A stretch of 64,000 nucleotides of DNA. Origin: Chryseobacterium gleum. GTDB taxonomy: Bacteria; Bacteroidota; Bacteroidia; Flavobacteriales_D; Crocinitomicaceae. A program made the position numbers and the translations under genes. Under the pieces are notes generated by a model. The model ran no database searches. It was not told the DNA's origin and saw only the letters and a list, made by a program, of their open reading frames with translations. The stretch lies in the NCBI GenBank assembly GCA_945897805.1, contig CAMDFX010000002.1, positions 1 through 64,000 of the forward strand, in the 5' to 3' direction. Shown in pieces: positions 17,138 through 26,228 of this stretch. Position 1 is the stretch's first letter, and each line of letters begins with the position of its first letter.

Positions 17138-19966
17138 ATACTCGCAATAATTGAAATATTCTGTCGTGTGTTCGAAAGGTATTTCTTCGTTGTAAATATC
17201 TTCTAAAATCAAGCGCAAAACTTCAGGGAAAACTTCAACAGCTGTATGCATTTTTAATTCGCCCAAATTGATATCGAACGGACTATCTTCTAGTTTCACA
17301 AAAGAAATAATCGAACAATTCGCTGGAACAACCTGGTATTTTTGGAAATATAAATAGTTATAGACCAATAATTGGAAGAAATGTTTGGATTTGATGCAAG
17401 TGTCAAAAAGCACTAAAACTGCGTCTTCTTCATCCTCTGCTTTCATTTTTCCACCTACATCTTTTGCGTCTACTTTTCCCGTTTTGTAGTCCACAATTCG
17501 AATATGGCCGTCGCAAGAATCAATGCGATCTGCGAAACCTTTGAGTTTAATTTTGCGCATTTTTCCGGCTATTTCGAGCTCTAAAACATGGATAAATTGT
17601 TGCTCCAACGCTTCTATGAAAAAAGGTTTGTTGTTTAAACTCAATAATTGTTTTTTCTCAAATTTCAAAAATCTTTCCAGTAATTCCTTGGCCATTTGAA
17701 AACTCAAAAAGTTCTTTCCAGTCTCAAATGATTTGGGATCGTTGTTGAAGTGCGCACTGAACTTTTGACGCAATAATAACTCAAATCCTTTCAACATTTT
17801 ATCAATATCTTCTGGCTGCAATGACGGCGGTTGTGGCATTTTTAGTTCGCCAACGGAATCTCTGCGCGAAAATGGTTGATATAAATCTTCCAATACTTCA
17901 TGGATAAAAGTTCCAAAAGTATTGCTTTCTACTTCTTCCTCAACCTTTTTTTCTTCGCCAAATTTCAATACATATTTGTAGTAAAAATCCAACGGGCAAT
18001 TGATGAACGTTTTGATAGCACTGGCAGAAGTTCCGCCTTCAAACAATTCGTCTAAGCGCTCAATCACATCAGGCGATTTTTCGATGGAGGTAATTTTTGA
18101 ATCCGATTCGTCGCTGTCGATAGTGTAAAATTTATTGGTGAGCTTGATGTTTGTATTCACCCGAGAAAGTTCCAATTCAAGTTGCATCAAATAGCGGCTT
18201 GGTTCGCTGGAATTCAACGATTCACTGGAAGTTGAATAAGTGATATACATCGTTTCACATTGGTGCAACAAGCGGTAAAAATGGTGCGCAAAAAGTCCTT
18301 GTTTTTCCCTTGGCGTTGGCAATTTAAAATACTTGCGCAAATCCATAGGAATGATCGTTTGAATTGGATTCGTAGGCGGCATTTTCCCTTCGTTCATTCC
18401 CAGAACAATGATCGTTTTGAAATCGAGCAAACGGGTTTCCAACAGCCCCATGATTTGCAAACCTTCGATTGGATTTCCATAATACGCCATGCTATCAGGC
18501 ATCCATTGCTGATTGAAAAGCGTTTTGAAAGTGCGCAAAGCCATTTCAGGAATTCCTTCCTCGATACAATTTTGAAAATCGATAATAGCGTGATCAAAAC
18601 CTTCGATTAAGGCTTTTTCAAATTCTTCTGACTTCTCTAAAAATTTGTAAATTAATTGATTTAATTGTCTGATTGATTGCATTGCAAGTACCCAATCGCC
18701 TTTCCAATCGGTGTAAAGTACGTCGATTATTTCTTGCAGTTTTGGCGACAAATCCAATTTAGTAGGCGTTTGAAATACGGTGTTAAACTTCCGCATTTTT
18801 TTCTCTCGCTGATACACTTCTTGCGTTTCCTTTTCGGTCATTATCGCAATCATGAAAGGATGATTCCAGCAATTGATCAAATCTTTGTGGTAAGCGACCA
18901 CGCGGTTGTATTTCAAAATTCCTTCTTGAATTCTAAAAATCAATTCCACCCAAGTGCGCAAAGAGCTGTTTTTTAGCGGCAAACCCAAAGTGATATTCGC
19001 TTTCTTGGCTTTTGATGGAATGTTTTTTAACAACGGCACAATCAAACTTTCATCAGCCAAAAGCACCATGGTTTCATTCAATTGTTCGTCGTCCATGGCT
19101 TCCAACAAAGTGCCGACAACTTTGGCCTGACCAGTAGTTTGTGCGCAAGAAATGATTTCAATTTCTTTGGTTGCAGTCGCCAATGAATTTTGAATAAACG
19201 GCAACGTTTTGGTCTCACAAGCTTGCATTAAATCGCGCAAAAAAGCGCCTGCCTCGTGGTTTTTATCATCCAAATAAAATTGATCGGCATCAATGAGAAT
19301 ATGTCCGCGACCTTGATTTTTGAGTTGCTTAAAAATACTCGTTTCGGCTGGAGAAAGCGCATTAAAGCCTGCAAAAAGGAAATGTGATTTCTGATTTTCT
19401 TTGAAAACGACATCAAGATTTTCTTGCAATTTGCGGTAAGCTTTGCCCATGTAAATGGTGTCGTTAGATTCTAATAGTTTATTGAAGTCAGCGTAATAAC
19501 CGGGCAAACGGTCCCAAAATTCCATGAATCTTTTTTGACTTTCAGACAAAGTTTCTTTCCCAAAACTCCAGTTTTCGAGTTCTTTGATGTCTTTCAGATT
19601 TCGGAAAAGATCTTTGGAGGAGATCAAATACCTGTCCATTTCATCAAAATCGCTCAGGAGAATATTTCCCCATTTCATGAATTCATCGAAAGAAAAATCT
19701 TGTTCCGTTTTGGCATGTTTAGTATGAATTTCAAACAAGCGAAGCATTAACCTGGCTTTGTCTAAAACAGTTTCAGGAGTCAAAGATTGCACCCAACGGT
19801 AAATAGTGACAATTTTAGGCGATAAAATCGGTTTTTCGTAGGCTTCATAAAGTGCTTTTTGCAGGTATTGCTTAGCTCTTTCGGAAGGCAAAACGATGGT
19901 CCAATCCTCCAAAGGAATCTCTTGGGATTTAATGTATTGCGCAACTTGATCTACGAATTTTATCAT
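17129..19966 (-). CDS. AddB-like PD-(D/E)XK nuclease/helicase-related protein, 3' end probably frameshifted
   Basis: A 945-residue relative of AddB/RecB-family proteins that process DNA double-strand ends. The N-terminal half is an inactivated helicase-like region with VLPSERAKQYL and VLGMNEGKMPP. The C-terminal nuclease has FIHEVLEDLY, GFADRID and Asp826-Tyr-Lys828 (VDYKTG). Cys657 (INCPLDFYYKY), Cys941 and Cys944 (YCEYC) are three of the four iron-sulfur ligands of AddB. The fourth is missing, because the frame stops right after the third. The +1 frame continues RDKSRC to a stop at 17098 and would restore C-x2-C-x5-C. No AddA-like helicase is adjacent. See findings. Confidence 0.85.
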   Translation of the reverse strand: MIKFVDQVAQYIKSQEIPLEDWTIVLPSERAKQYLQKALYEAYEKPILSPKIVTIYRWVQSLTPETVLDKARLMLRLFEIHTKHAKTEQDFSFDEFMKWGNILLSDFDEMDRYLISSKDLFRNLKDIKELENWSFGKETLSESQKRFMEFWDRLPGYYADFNKLLESNDTIYMGKAYRKLQENLDVVFKENQKSHFLFAGFNALSPAETSIFKQLKNQGRGHILIDADQFYLDDKNHEAGAFLRDLMQACETKTLPFIQNSLATATKEIEIISCAQTTGQAKVVGTLLEAMDDEQLNETMVLLADESLIVPLLKNIPSKAKKANITLGLPLKNSSLRTWVELIFRIQEGILKYNRVVAYHKDLINCWNHPFMIAIMTEKETQEVYQREKKMRKFNTVFQTPTKLDLSPKLQEIIDVLYTDWKGDWVLAMQSIRQLNQLIYKFLEKSEEFEKALIEGFDHAIIDFQNCIEEGIPEMALRTFKTLFNQQWMPDSMAYYGNPIEGLQIMGLLETRLLDFKTIIVLGMNEGKMPPTNPIQTIIPMDLRKYFKLPTPREKQGLFAHHFYRLLHQCETMYITYSTSSESLNSSEPSRYLMQLELELSRVNTNIKLTNKFYTIDSDESDSKITSIEKSPDVIERLDELFEGGTSASAIKTFINCPLDFYYKYVLKFGEEKKVEEEVESNTFGTFIHEVLEDLYQPFSRRDSVGELKMPQPPSLQPEDIDKMLKGFELLLRQKFSAHFNNDPKSFETGKNFLSFQMAKELLERFLKFEKKQLLSLNNKPFFIEALEQQFIHVLELEIAGKMRKIKLKGFADRIDSCDGHIRIVDYKTGKVDAKDVGGKMKAEDEEDAVLVLFDTCIKSKHFFQLLVYNYLYFQKYQVVPANCSIISFVKLEDSPFDINLGELKMHTAVEVFPEVLRLILEDIYNEEIPFEHTTEYFNYCEYCA

Positions 19967-20012
19967 TGAAAAATAGATTTGTTGCTAAAGGTAGAAAATT
20001 AAAGCCAAAAAA

Positions 20013-20043
20013 GAAAGCGCGAGACTGGCATCCCGCGCTTTCT
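20013..20043 (-). terminator. Intrinsic terminator (minus strand)
   Basis: An AAAGCGCG...CGCGCTTT stem with a T run on the minus-strand 3' side. It lies 47 bp upstream of the AddB-like start codon, so it ends a transcript arriving from the right and insulates the nuclease gene. Confidence 0.75.
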
Positions 20044-20092
20044 AAAACCTAACCTAACTACTACTTATGAAAACTAATTCCTCACTTGTTTT

Positions 20093-20173
20093 TCAAAAAA
20101 CATGCCATGCTAAATTGGCGGTGTTTTCAAGTGATTCTATTTCATTAACGGTAGATTTTAAAGTTTGGTACAT
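20093..20173 (-). CDS. Possible small protein gene (26 residues)
   Basis: The minus strand has an ATG at 20173 encoding MYQTLKSTVNEIESLENTAN and then LAWHVF and TGA, ending 50 bp before a strong minus-strand terminator. A box one base off the consensus (TCTTTTTG at 20201-20208) sits upstream, so promoter, short gene and terminator form a plausible unit. The peptide is hydrophilic and probably helical. I do not recognise it. The opposite strand also has a short open frame (53 residues, start at 20068, with one hydrophobic segment), so the coding strand is not certain. The locus could instead be a small RNA. Confidence 0.35.
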   Translation of the reverse strand: MYQTLKSTVNEIESLENTANLAWHVF

Positions 20174-20220
20174 GGTTGTTTGTGTTTTAACATTTATTTG
20201 CAAAAAGAGATTAAATCATA

Positions 20221-20380
20221 GATATTAGACCTAAGACATTAGACCTAAGATATTAGACTTTTCAATCTTCTTGAAAATTTTGAAAGCATCTAAAGTTGCG
20301 AAGCAAAAAGAAAATCCAGTCTAATAGTTGCGAAGCAACGGGTCTTTTGTCTTTTGTCTAATAGCGAAGCGGGTCTTTTT
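20221..20380 (+). repeat. Dispersed intergenic repeat, copy A
   Basis: About 160 bp with the order ATTAGAC modules, a tract like ttttcaatcttcttgaaaa, TTGCGAAGCAA hairpins, aaagaaaatccagtctaata and a GCGAAGCGGGTC end. The reverse complement of 55885-56033 matches it closely in the same order, including the exact string aaaaagaaaatccagtctaa. It lies between the AddB-like gene and the isomerase-like gene. It has no open frame of note. Confidence 0.85.
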
Positions 20381-20387
20381 ATAGATA

Positions 20388-20654
20388 CTAGAATTGTTTC
20401 ATTAAATTGAAATATTCAACGCTTTTCTTTAGTTTGTATAACGGAAGTGTTTCCATTAGTTCTTTCACTTTTTCTTCGTCAACGCCTTTGAAAATTAAGA
20501 TGGCGCCATTTCTTCCTTGTCTTAAGAATAGATGTTCCAAAATCCCTTCTTCTCTCCATTGAGCAACAACTTCTTGCTCATGTCTAATGATTTCTTGAAA
20601 ATTTTCAGGAAGATTATCTGTATCGATTGTTAAAATTGCTTGAATGCTGTTCAT
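20388..20654 (-). CDS. Small muconolactone isomerase-like / YCII-type protein
   Basis: An 88-residue single-domain protein of the dimeric ferredoxin-like class. It begins with a beta strand (IQAILTID), has the helix EIIRHEQEVVAQWREEGILEHL, a strand with GAILIFKG and an acidic helix before LPLYKL. This resembles muconolactone delta-isomerase-like proteins that have no known substrate in most bacteria. No aromatic-degradation genes are nearby, so the muconolactone role is unlikely. A TAAATTTG box (minus strand, 20731-20738) could be its promoter. The dispersed repeat lies directly downstream. Confidence 0.65.
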   Translation of the reverse strand: MNSIQAILTIDTDNLPENFQEIIRHEQEVVAQWREEGILEHLFLRQGRNGAILIFKGVDEEKVKELMETLPLYKLKKSVEYFNLMKQF

Positions 20655-20815
20655 TTTTTGTGCTTTATGCAGTTACTAGAAGCTCCGATTTTTGGTCAAT
20701 TTTCCAATGTGACATCAGTCAGATTAAGGACAAATTTAATAAAACCTAACAAGTATTAAGAATAAAAGAATCTGATTTAGCCACATCTAAAAATGAAATA
20801 ACCGCAATAAATTTC

Positions 20816-20823
20816 TATTTTTG
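20816..20823 (+). promoter_or_regulatory. Promoter -7 box of tadA (TATTTTTG)
   Basis: TATTTTTG matches TAnnTTTG and lies 17 bp before the ATG at 20841. Confidence 0.5.
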
Positions 20824-20840
20824 AACCTAAATTTTGTGCG

Positions 20841-21284
20841 ATGATTACACCATTTAACGATGAATATTTCATGAAACAAGCGTATCAAGAAGCTTTGAAA
20901 GCGTTTGAAATGGGTGAAGTGCCAGTTGGCGCGGTGATTGTTGCCAATAATCAAATCATTGCCCGGGCACACAATTTGACAGAACAATTGACCGATGTGA
21001 CAGCACACGCAGAAATTCAAGCAATTACAGCGGCGGCCAATTCTTTAGGAGGAAAATATTTGCACGGTTGCACTTTGTTTGTCACACTTGAACCTTGCGT
21101 GATGTGCGGGGGCGCTTTGTATTGGTCGCAAATTGACCGCGTAGTTTTTGCAGCAAGAGATGAAAAACGTGGCGCTGGAAAATTAGGCGAAAGCATCTAT
21201 CATCCGAAAACATTGATTTCAAACGGAATCATGGAAAATGAATGCAGCGAACTGATGAAATCTTTTTTCAAATCGAAAAGGTAA
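20841..21284 (+). CDS. tadA: tRNA-specific adenosine deaminase TadA
   Basis: Converts adenosine 34 to inosine in the tRNA(Arg) anticodon. The 147-residue cytidine-deaminase-fold protein carries the zinc motif His56-Ala-Glu58 and Pro-Cys86-Val-Met-Cys89, with the G-E-V-P-V-G-A-V start of the fold. The LEPCVMCGGALYWSQIDRVVFAARD block is typical of TadA. Some Bacteroidota paralogs act as guanine deaminases, but this match is to the tRNA enzyme. It is a single gene before the M42 peptidase gene. Confidence 0.92.
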   Translation: MITPFNDEYFMKQAYQEALKAFEMGEVPVGAVIVANNQIIARAHNLTEQLTDVTAHAEIQAITAAANSLGGKYLHGCTLFVTLEPCVMCGGALYWSQIDRVVFAARDEKRGAGKLGESIYHPKTLISNGIMENECSELMKSFFKSKR

Positions 21285-21404
21285 ATTACAAAGCTAATTT
21301 GTCCTTATTTTTCTGCTTTTTAATTTTAGATTGAACCGTTTACCATTGTTTGCATTTATAATCCAAAACTTTGTTTTACTTTGCGATTTCAAAATTGAAA
21401 AAGT

Positions 21405-22454
21405 ATGGCATTAAACATCGATTTACTCGCAAAAATATGCAAAACACCAGGCGCACCAGGATTTGAACAAAAAGTTCGCGCCTTGGTCTTGGAAGAATTA
21501 GAAGGTTTGGTTGACCAAATCGAAGTGGATAACATGGGTAATGTTTACGCCATCAAAAAAGGAAAATCAGACAAAAGAGTGATGATTGGTGCACACATGG
21601 ACGAAATCGGTTTCATGGTGACACACATCGACGACAAAGGATTTATCCGTTTTCACACTTTGGGCGGATTTGACCCAAAAACGTTGACGGCACAGCGCGT
21701 AATCATCCATGGAAAAAAGGACATTATTGGCGTGATGGCATCTAAACCAATACACGTAATGACGCAGGATGAGCGCAACAAAGTGGCCAAATTATCTGAC
21801 TATTTTATCGATACTGGTTTGACACCCGAAGAAGTGAAAGAGTTGATTAAAATTGGCGATTCTGTAACCCGCGAACGTGAATTCATTGAAATGGGTCAAT
21901 GCGTAAACTCAAAATCTTTAGACAATCGTTTGGCTGTCTTCATTTTGATTGAAATGTTTAAAAACCTGAAAGGAAAAGAAGTTCCTTACGATATTTACGG
22001 CGTTTTCACGGTTCAGGAGGAAGTTGGAATCCGTGGTGCAAATGTTTCAGCCTTAAAAATAAATCCTGACTTTGGATTTGGATTAGACACAACCATTGCT
22101 TTTGATTTACCAGGTGCTGCTGCGCACGAAATGATTACTAAATTAGGAGAAGGAACAGCAATTAAAATCATGGATGCATCCACCATTTGTGATTATAGAA
22201 TGGTTGAATTCATGAAAAACACGGCTGATAAACACAAAATTAAATGGCAACCAGAAATTTTGACAGCTGGCGGAACAGACACCGCAGGAATTCAGCGCAT
22301 GACACAAGGAGGCTCGATTGCTGGGGCAGTTTCAATTCCAACGAGACATTTGCATCAAGTAATTGAAATGGCAAATAAATCAGATATTCAAGCAAGCATT
22401 GATTTATTGACAGCCTGTGTTTCTGAATTAGATCAACACGATTGGAAATTTTAG
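21405..22454 (+). CDS. M42 family metallopeptidase (glutamyl aminopeptidase / FrvX-type)
   Basis: A cytosolic aminopeptidase of the TET-forming M42 family, 349 residues, which trims peptides left by the proteasome-like proteases. Two-metal site residues are visible: the His in GAHMDEIG, the Asp in SLDNRLAVF, the Glu pair in QEEVGIRGA, the Asp in GLDTTIAFD and the His in TRHLHQ. The N-terminal KTPGAPGFE motif is also typical. The stop codon is followed by an inverted repeat shared with the convergent T9SS gene. The exact amino-acid preference is unknown. Confidence 0.92.
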   Translation: MALNIDLLAKICKTPGAPGFEQKVRALVLEELEGLVDQIEVDNMGNVYAIKKGKSDKRVMIGAHMDEIGFMVTHIDDKGFIRFHTLGGFDPKTLTAQRVIIHGKKDIIGVMASKPIHVMTQDERNKVAKLSDYFIDTGLTPEEVKELIKIGDSVTREREFIEMGQCVNSKSLDNRLAVFILIEMFKNLKGKEVPYDIYGVFTVQEEVGIRGANVSALKINPDFGFGLDTTIAFDLPGAAAHEMITKLGEGTAIKIMDASTICDYRMVEFMKNTADKHKIKWQPEILTAGGTDTAGIQRMTQGGSIAGAVSIPTRHLHQVIEMANKSDIQASIDLLTACVSELDQHDWKF

Positions 22455-22457
22455 ACA

Positions 22458-22500
22458 AAAAACTAGCCCTAACTTGAAAACAAATTAGGGCTAGTCTATA
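22458..22500 (-). terminator. Intrinsic terminator between convergent genes
   Basis: ACTAGCCCTAA and TTAGGGCTAGT form an 11-bp perfect stem with a 12-nt loop. A run of A at 22458-22462 gives a T tract on the minus strand, so it mainly ends the large T9SS gene. Confidence 0.8.
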
Positions 22501-22522
22501 TTTTAGCTGATACAATAAATTT

Positions 22523-25500
22523 CTATTGCAATACCACTCTTCTGGTTGTAAAACCTTGATTTGTTTCAATTTTAATCAAATAAATTCCATTCGAGAAAAT
22601 CGAAGTTTCAATTTGATGATTGAATTTTGTGTTTGCAACAAATCCTTTTTGATAAACAACTTTACCATCCAAAGAAATAAGTTCAATGTTTGCTGCTGAA
22701 TTTAAATTGGTTTCAAAATCAACAAACAAAACATCATTCGCCGGATTTGGATAAATTGTCAAATTATTGGCAGCATTCACATCCTCTAAACCTGCGCAAT
22801 CCTTTACAATCAGTGGTTGATTTGCACTCGCTGTGCAACCTTCTGCACTCGTGTAATCATAACTAATATCTTGTGTACCAACTCCAGCAGTTGCAGCGTC
22901 GAAATTTCCACCGCTTACACCTACTCCAGAATAAGTTCCACCAGCAGGATTTCCTCCCACCAAAGCAAAAATAGCTGCATCAGCACAAACTGTTGGTTGT
23001 ATTTCCAACGTTACAATCGGTGCAATATTCACAGTAATTGTAGTACTTGCAGAATCAGAACAACCATTTAAATCAGTGTAATTATAGGTGATCACTGTGC
23101 CTGTTGTGGCAACACTTGCATCCAAAGTTCCATTTGTGATTCCATTTCCAGAATATGTTCCTCCAGCTGGAATACCTTGATTGAGTGAAACTTGATTTTG
23201 ATTGTCACACAATCCAGTAATCTCAGCAATTGAAACTGTTGGATTTTGAAAAACATTTACGTTCGCAATTCCAGATCCAATGTTAGAACAAGTTCCATCT
23301 GTTAACAGCGTAACCGAAAAAGCACCATTCTCGGTTGCGTCGATTGAATATGAATTCGAATTATGACCCATAATCATCACAGGATTTACCCCATCAGTAT
23401 AGGTAAAATCAAATGGAGGATTTCCGGTAAATGTAATTGCTACAGTTGCAGAACCTGTAACTCCTATTGCATTACAAATCGTTCCGCCACCAGAAACCGC
23501 AGCTGTTGGTTGCGCATTAATCGTAATTGGATAACTATCTGAAAATGCAGGACAAGAGCCAGCTGCCTCAATTGAATTGGTTACCACAAAAGTTCCTGCT
23601 GAACTTGATGTCAAATCGACTTCTCCTGTTGAAGCATTTATTGTCAATCCACTTGGCGTTGCAGAATACACACCTGAACTTGCCCCAATAGCTAACACAG
23701 GAACAGGATTACTCGTACCGGTGCAATAAGCAGCATTTGGAAAACTGAAAGTTGCAATTGGATTATTTGTAATCGTTACCGTTTGCGATGTGCTGTTTGG
23801 ACAAACCACATTCGTGCTATGTGTAATTGTATAAGTTTCCAAAGCACTATTTGCGATGTCAATTTCTCCTGTTGTAGGATTGATTATCAAACCAGCTGGA
23901 GAAGAACTGTAAGTTCCTACTAAACTTTCAGTTGGTGTTACATTGGCACTTCCAGCACAGTAAGTATTGGCTGAATAGTTAAAACTTGAATTATCCAAAG
24001 CTGCTTGTGTGACAGTTACCGCATTCGACAAAGGAGTAACACAACCATTGTTGTTTGTTGTTTGCGCTGTATAAGTTCCGGGCATTGTTGCCATGAATGA
24101 ATTTGTGGTGACACCCAAATTGGTTGTACCTTCAAACCATGCAAAAGTCCCAGTTTCTGTTGCGTTCAATTGAGCACTTCCACCTGTACAAATAGCAGTT
24201 GAACCAGCAGCAGAAAGCACCGGCGCTGGAGCAGGCAAAGTTAAAGTTCCTATGTAATCGTTGTATGTATTACATGCATATCCAGAAAAAATGTTGGGAG
24301 CAATAAAAGCTACGTAAGTTCCAGTTGCAGTAAAATTATAAGAAACTGTTGCGCTTTGACAACCGTTTGAAGTAGCTGTAGCCAAAGCAACAGGCGATGC
24401 ACAATTTGTGATATCCAAGAAATAAATCAAGAATGGAAATTCAGCTGAAACATTGAAAGTAGCAACACCTGGTGTATTTATTACAAAAGAATACCAATCG
24501 GTATCTTTATTTGTTCCATTATTCCAAGCTTTACCAAAAACGGTTTGTCCACAAGTAAGCGATTGATATGCAGGAGTAGTCATATTGCAACCACCGTTTA
24601 GATCTAGACCACAAGTTTCTGTTTCCAAAACTGAACCTAGTGGTTGAGTCAAATCACATTGGGTAAATTGGGTAACACAAATCGTGAAACCAGTCGTTGT
24701 TGGCACAGCAGAATACCAATCGAAAACTCGAATGTAGTAGGTCTGCCCTATCGTTAATGAATTAAACGTTGAATTTTCAATACCATCTGCCAATGTTGCA
24801 TCTACGCAACCTAAAGAAGTTAAACCTGCGCAAGTTCCTGAAAACACCTCAAAAACACCGTCAAAACCTGTCGAACCATCGACAGTAACATTTGCCCCAT
24901 TACTTGTGGCGGTAAATCTGAACCAAACATCATCATTGGCTGTTCCATCTCCGCATGCAGCTTGCGATTGTGTAGCTGACAACACTGTTCCGTTTGTTGG
25001 AGAACAAGTAGCGCCTTGGATTAAATTGATTGCACCCGCACAATTGTCATTAAGCGGCGCAGAAGCATTGGAAGTATAAGTGTAAGAATCGACACCAATA
25101 AAATCGGAATTTGCCCCGGCAAGTCCGCCATTTGTTACGAAATATCTAAATGCAACGCGACCAGTTGTGGGCGCAGCTAATCCAGAAATTGTAGCTGAAT
25201 ATAAAGTCCAAGTGGCAGGATAACCTGTTGTAGTTAAACTTGGATTAATGGTCAGCAAAACAGTTGTAAAATCTCCAACTGAAGAAGAGGAAGTTCCTAC
25301 ATTCATTCCTGAACCGGCAGTACTTAAACGAACCTCCAAACGATCCGGATAGGTTGTTGGATTTATTGAAACTCTTGAATAAAAACTAATAACATCCCCA
25401 TTTGAAAATGTTCTAGAAGGTGAAAACAACCAATTGCTCAATGTTGCGCCGGTGGTAACATTGTTCGTACTTGCATAATTACAAGATAAAAATGAATTAG

Positions 25501-25732
25501 CAGCACCAGCCTGCGCATTGAAGGTAGTAAGCGGATCAGCAAACGACCAATCGGCTGCTAATGTAGTAGAAGCAATTGTATCACTATTGTTTCTCACATA
25601 CCAATCCGTCAATAAAGAAGTTGTTTCAAAACCTTCAGAAAAAGATTGTGCGGATAAATTTGATCCAATGTTTAAAAACCCAGCGGTTAAAACTAAACAG
25701 CTAGCTTTTAATAATTTAAAATAAGATTTCAT
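22523..25732 (-). CDS. Large secreted surface protein with T9SS type A sorting domain
   Basis: A secreted protein of 1069 residues with an N-terminal signal peptide (about 1-29, ending NLSAQ). Residues of about 30-225 look like a jelly-roll domain of the choice-of-anchor J type (FSEGFETTSLLTDWYV, SNWLFSPSRTFSNGDVISFYSR). A pre-peptidase C-terminal-like domain follows (about 226-355, NDNCAGAINL to GFTICV). The rest is Ig/PKD-like units, several with VSGGNFDAATAGVGTQ-type signatures. The last 80 residues are the type A sorting domain: LTIYPNPANDVLFVDF, LISLDGKVVYQKG, FSNGIYLIKIET. No catalytic domain is seen. It follows a small secreted-peptide gene with only 8 bp between, so the two are probably one operon. 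Confidence 0.9.
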   Translation of the reverse strand: MKSYFKLLKASCLVLTAGFLNIGSNLSAQSFSEGFETTSLLTDWYVRNNSDTIASTTLAADWSFADPLTTFNAQAGAANSFLSCNYASTNNVTTGATLSNWLFSPSRTFSNGDVISFYSRVSINPTTYPDRLEVRLSTAGSGMNVGTSSSSVGDFTTVLLTINPSLTTTGYPATWTLYSATISGLAAPTTGRVAFRYFVTNGGLAGANSDFIGVDSYTYTSNASAPLNDNCAGAINLIQGATCSPTNGTVLSATQSQAACGDGTANDDVWFRFTATSNGANVTVDGSTGFDGVFEVFSGTCAGLTSLGCVDATLADGIENSTFNSLTIGQTYYIRVFDWYSAVPTTTGFTICVTQFTQCDLTQPLGSVLETETCGLDLNGGCNMTTPAYQSLTCGQTVFGKAWNNGTNKDTDWYSFVINTPGVATFNVSAEFPFLIYFLDITNCASPVALATATSNGCQSATVSYNFTATGTYVAFIAPNIFSGYACNTYNDYIGTLTLPAPAPVLSAAGSTAICTGGSAQLNATETGTFAWFEGTTNLGVTTNSFMATMPGTYTAQTTNNNGCVTPLSNAVTVTQAALDNSSFNYSANTYCAGSANVTPTESLVGTYSSSPAGLIINPTTGEIDIANSALETYTITHSTNVVCPNSTSQTVTITNNPIATFSFPNAAYCTGTSNPVPVLAIGASSGVYSATPSGLTINASTGEVDLTSSSAGTFVVTNSIEAAGSCPAFSDSYPITINAQPTAAVSGGGTICNAIGVTGSATVAITFTGNPPFDFTYTDGVNPVMIMGHNSNSYSIDATENGAFSVTLLTDGTCSNIGSGIANVNVFQNPTVSIAEITGLCDNQNQVSLNQGIPAGGTYSGNGITNGTLDASVATTGTVITYNYTDLNGCSDSASTTITVNIAPIVTLEIQPTVCADAAIFALVGGNPAGGTYSGVGVSGGNFDAATAGVGTQDISYDYTSAEGCTASANQPLIVKDCAGLEDVNAANNLTIYPNPANDVLFVDFETNLNSAANIELISLDGKVVYQKGFVANTKFNHQIETSIFSNGIYLIKIETNQGFTTRRVVLQ

Positions 25733-25740
25733 AGTAATAG

Positions 25741-25956
25741 TTATTTGGTTTGGGTTGATTTACCAGCTCTTTGACCAGCGCTTACTGCAGGCTTTGCTAC
25801 TTTCAATGCTTTTGCTCCAGAAGTTTGACTCGGCTTCGAAGGTTTTGCATTTGAAGTATTTGCCTTTTTATCATTTTTTACTGGTTCTTGAACTTGCGCA
25901 AAAAGCGAAAAACTGCTCAAAAATAAAACGGATGTGAAAATTTTAGTATAACTCAT
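25741..25956 (-). CDS. Small secreted basic peptide (71 residues)
   Basis: A clear signal peptide (ILFTSVLFLSS-type core, ending LFAQ at residue 21) is followed by about 50 residues made almost entirely of Lys, Ala, Ser, Pro, Thr and Gln, with no cysteine and no T9SS tail. The mature part is strongly basic and probably disordered. It is 8 bp upstream of the large T9SS gene on the same strand, so co-expression is likely. I do not recognise a family. It could bind acidic polymers such as DNA or polysaccharide, but that is speculation. Confidence 0.7.
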   Translation of the reverse strand: MSYTKIFTSVLFLSSFSLFAQVQEPVKNDKKANTSNAKPSKPSQTSGAKALKVAKPAVSAGQRAGKSTQTK

Positions 25957-26228
25957 AATTTCAAGTAATAGATTTATGTAAACTTAAGATAATTATATTT
26001 TTAAGGGTCTTTTTTTTTTTACTTTAACACTTTGAATGAAGATTTATGGTTTTCTGGTTAACATTTCGTTAATATCGCTGAAAAGAATTTAGTTTGAACT
26101 TTATCACCGTAGGCAAATCAAAGCTTGTGAAACAAAAAATTGAACTAAATTCTTTAAATATTAATATTCGTACATTAAATAAAATTCTACTTTTACAAAA
26201 GATTTCAAACAAGCGTCAATCATTATTC

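Noticed and set aside
26094-26228. 45-codon N-terminal extension of the Kef-type antiporter
   Set aside because: The extra residues are Lys/Asn/Leu-rich and unlike the family. The ATG at 26229 gives a normal exchanger N terminus, so the extension is treated as untranslated.
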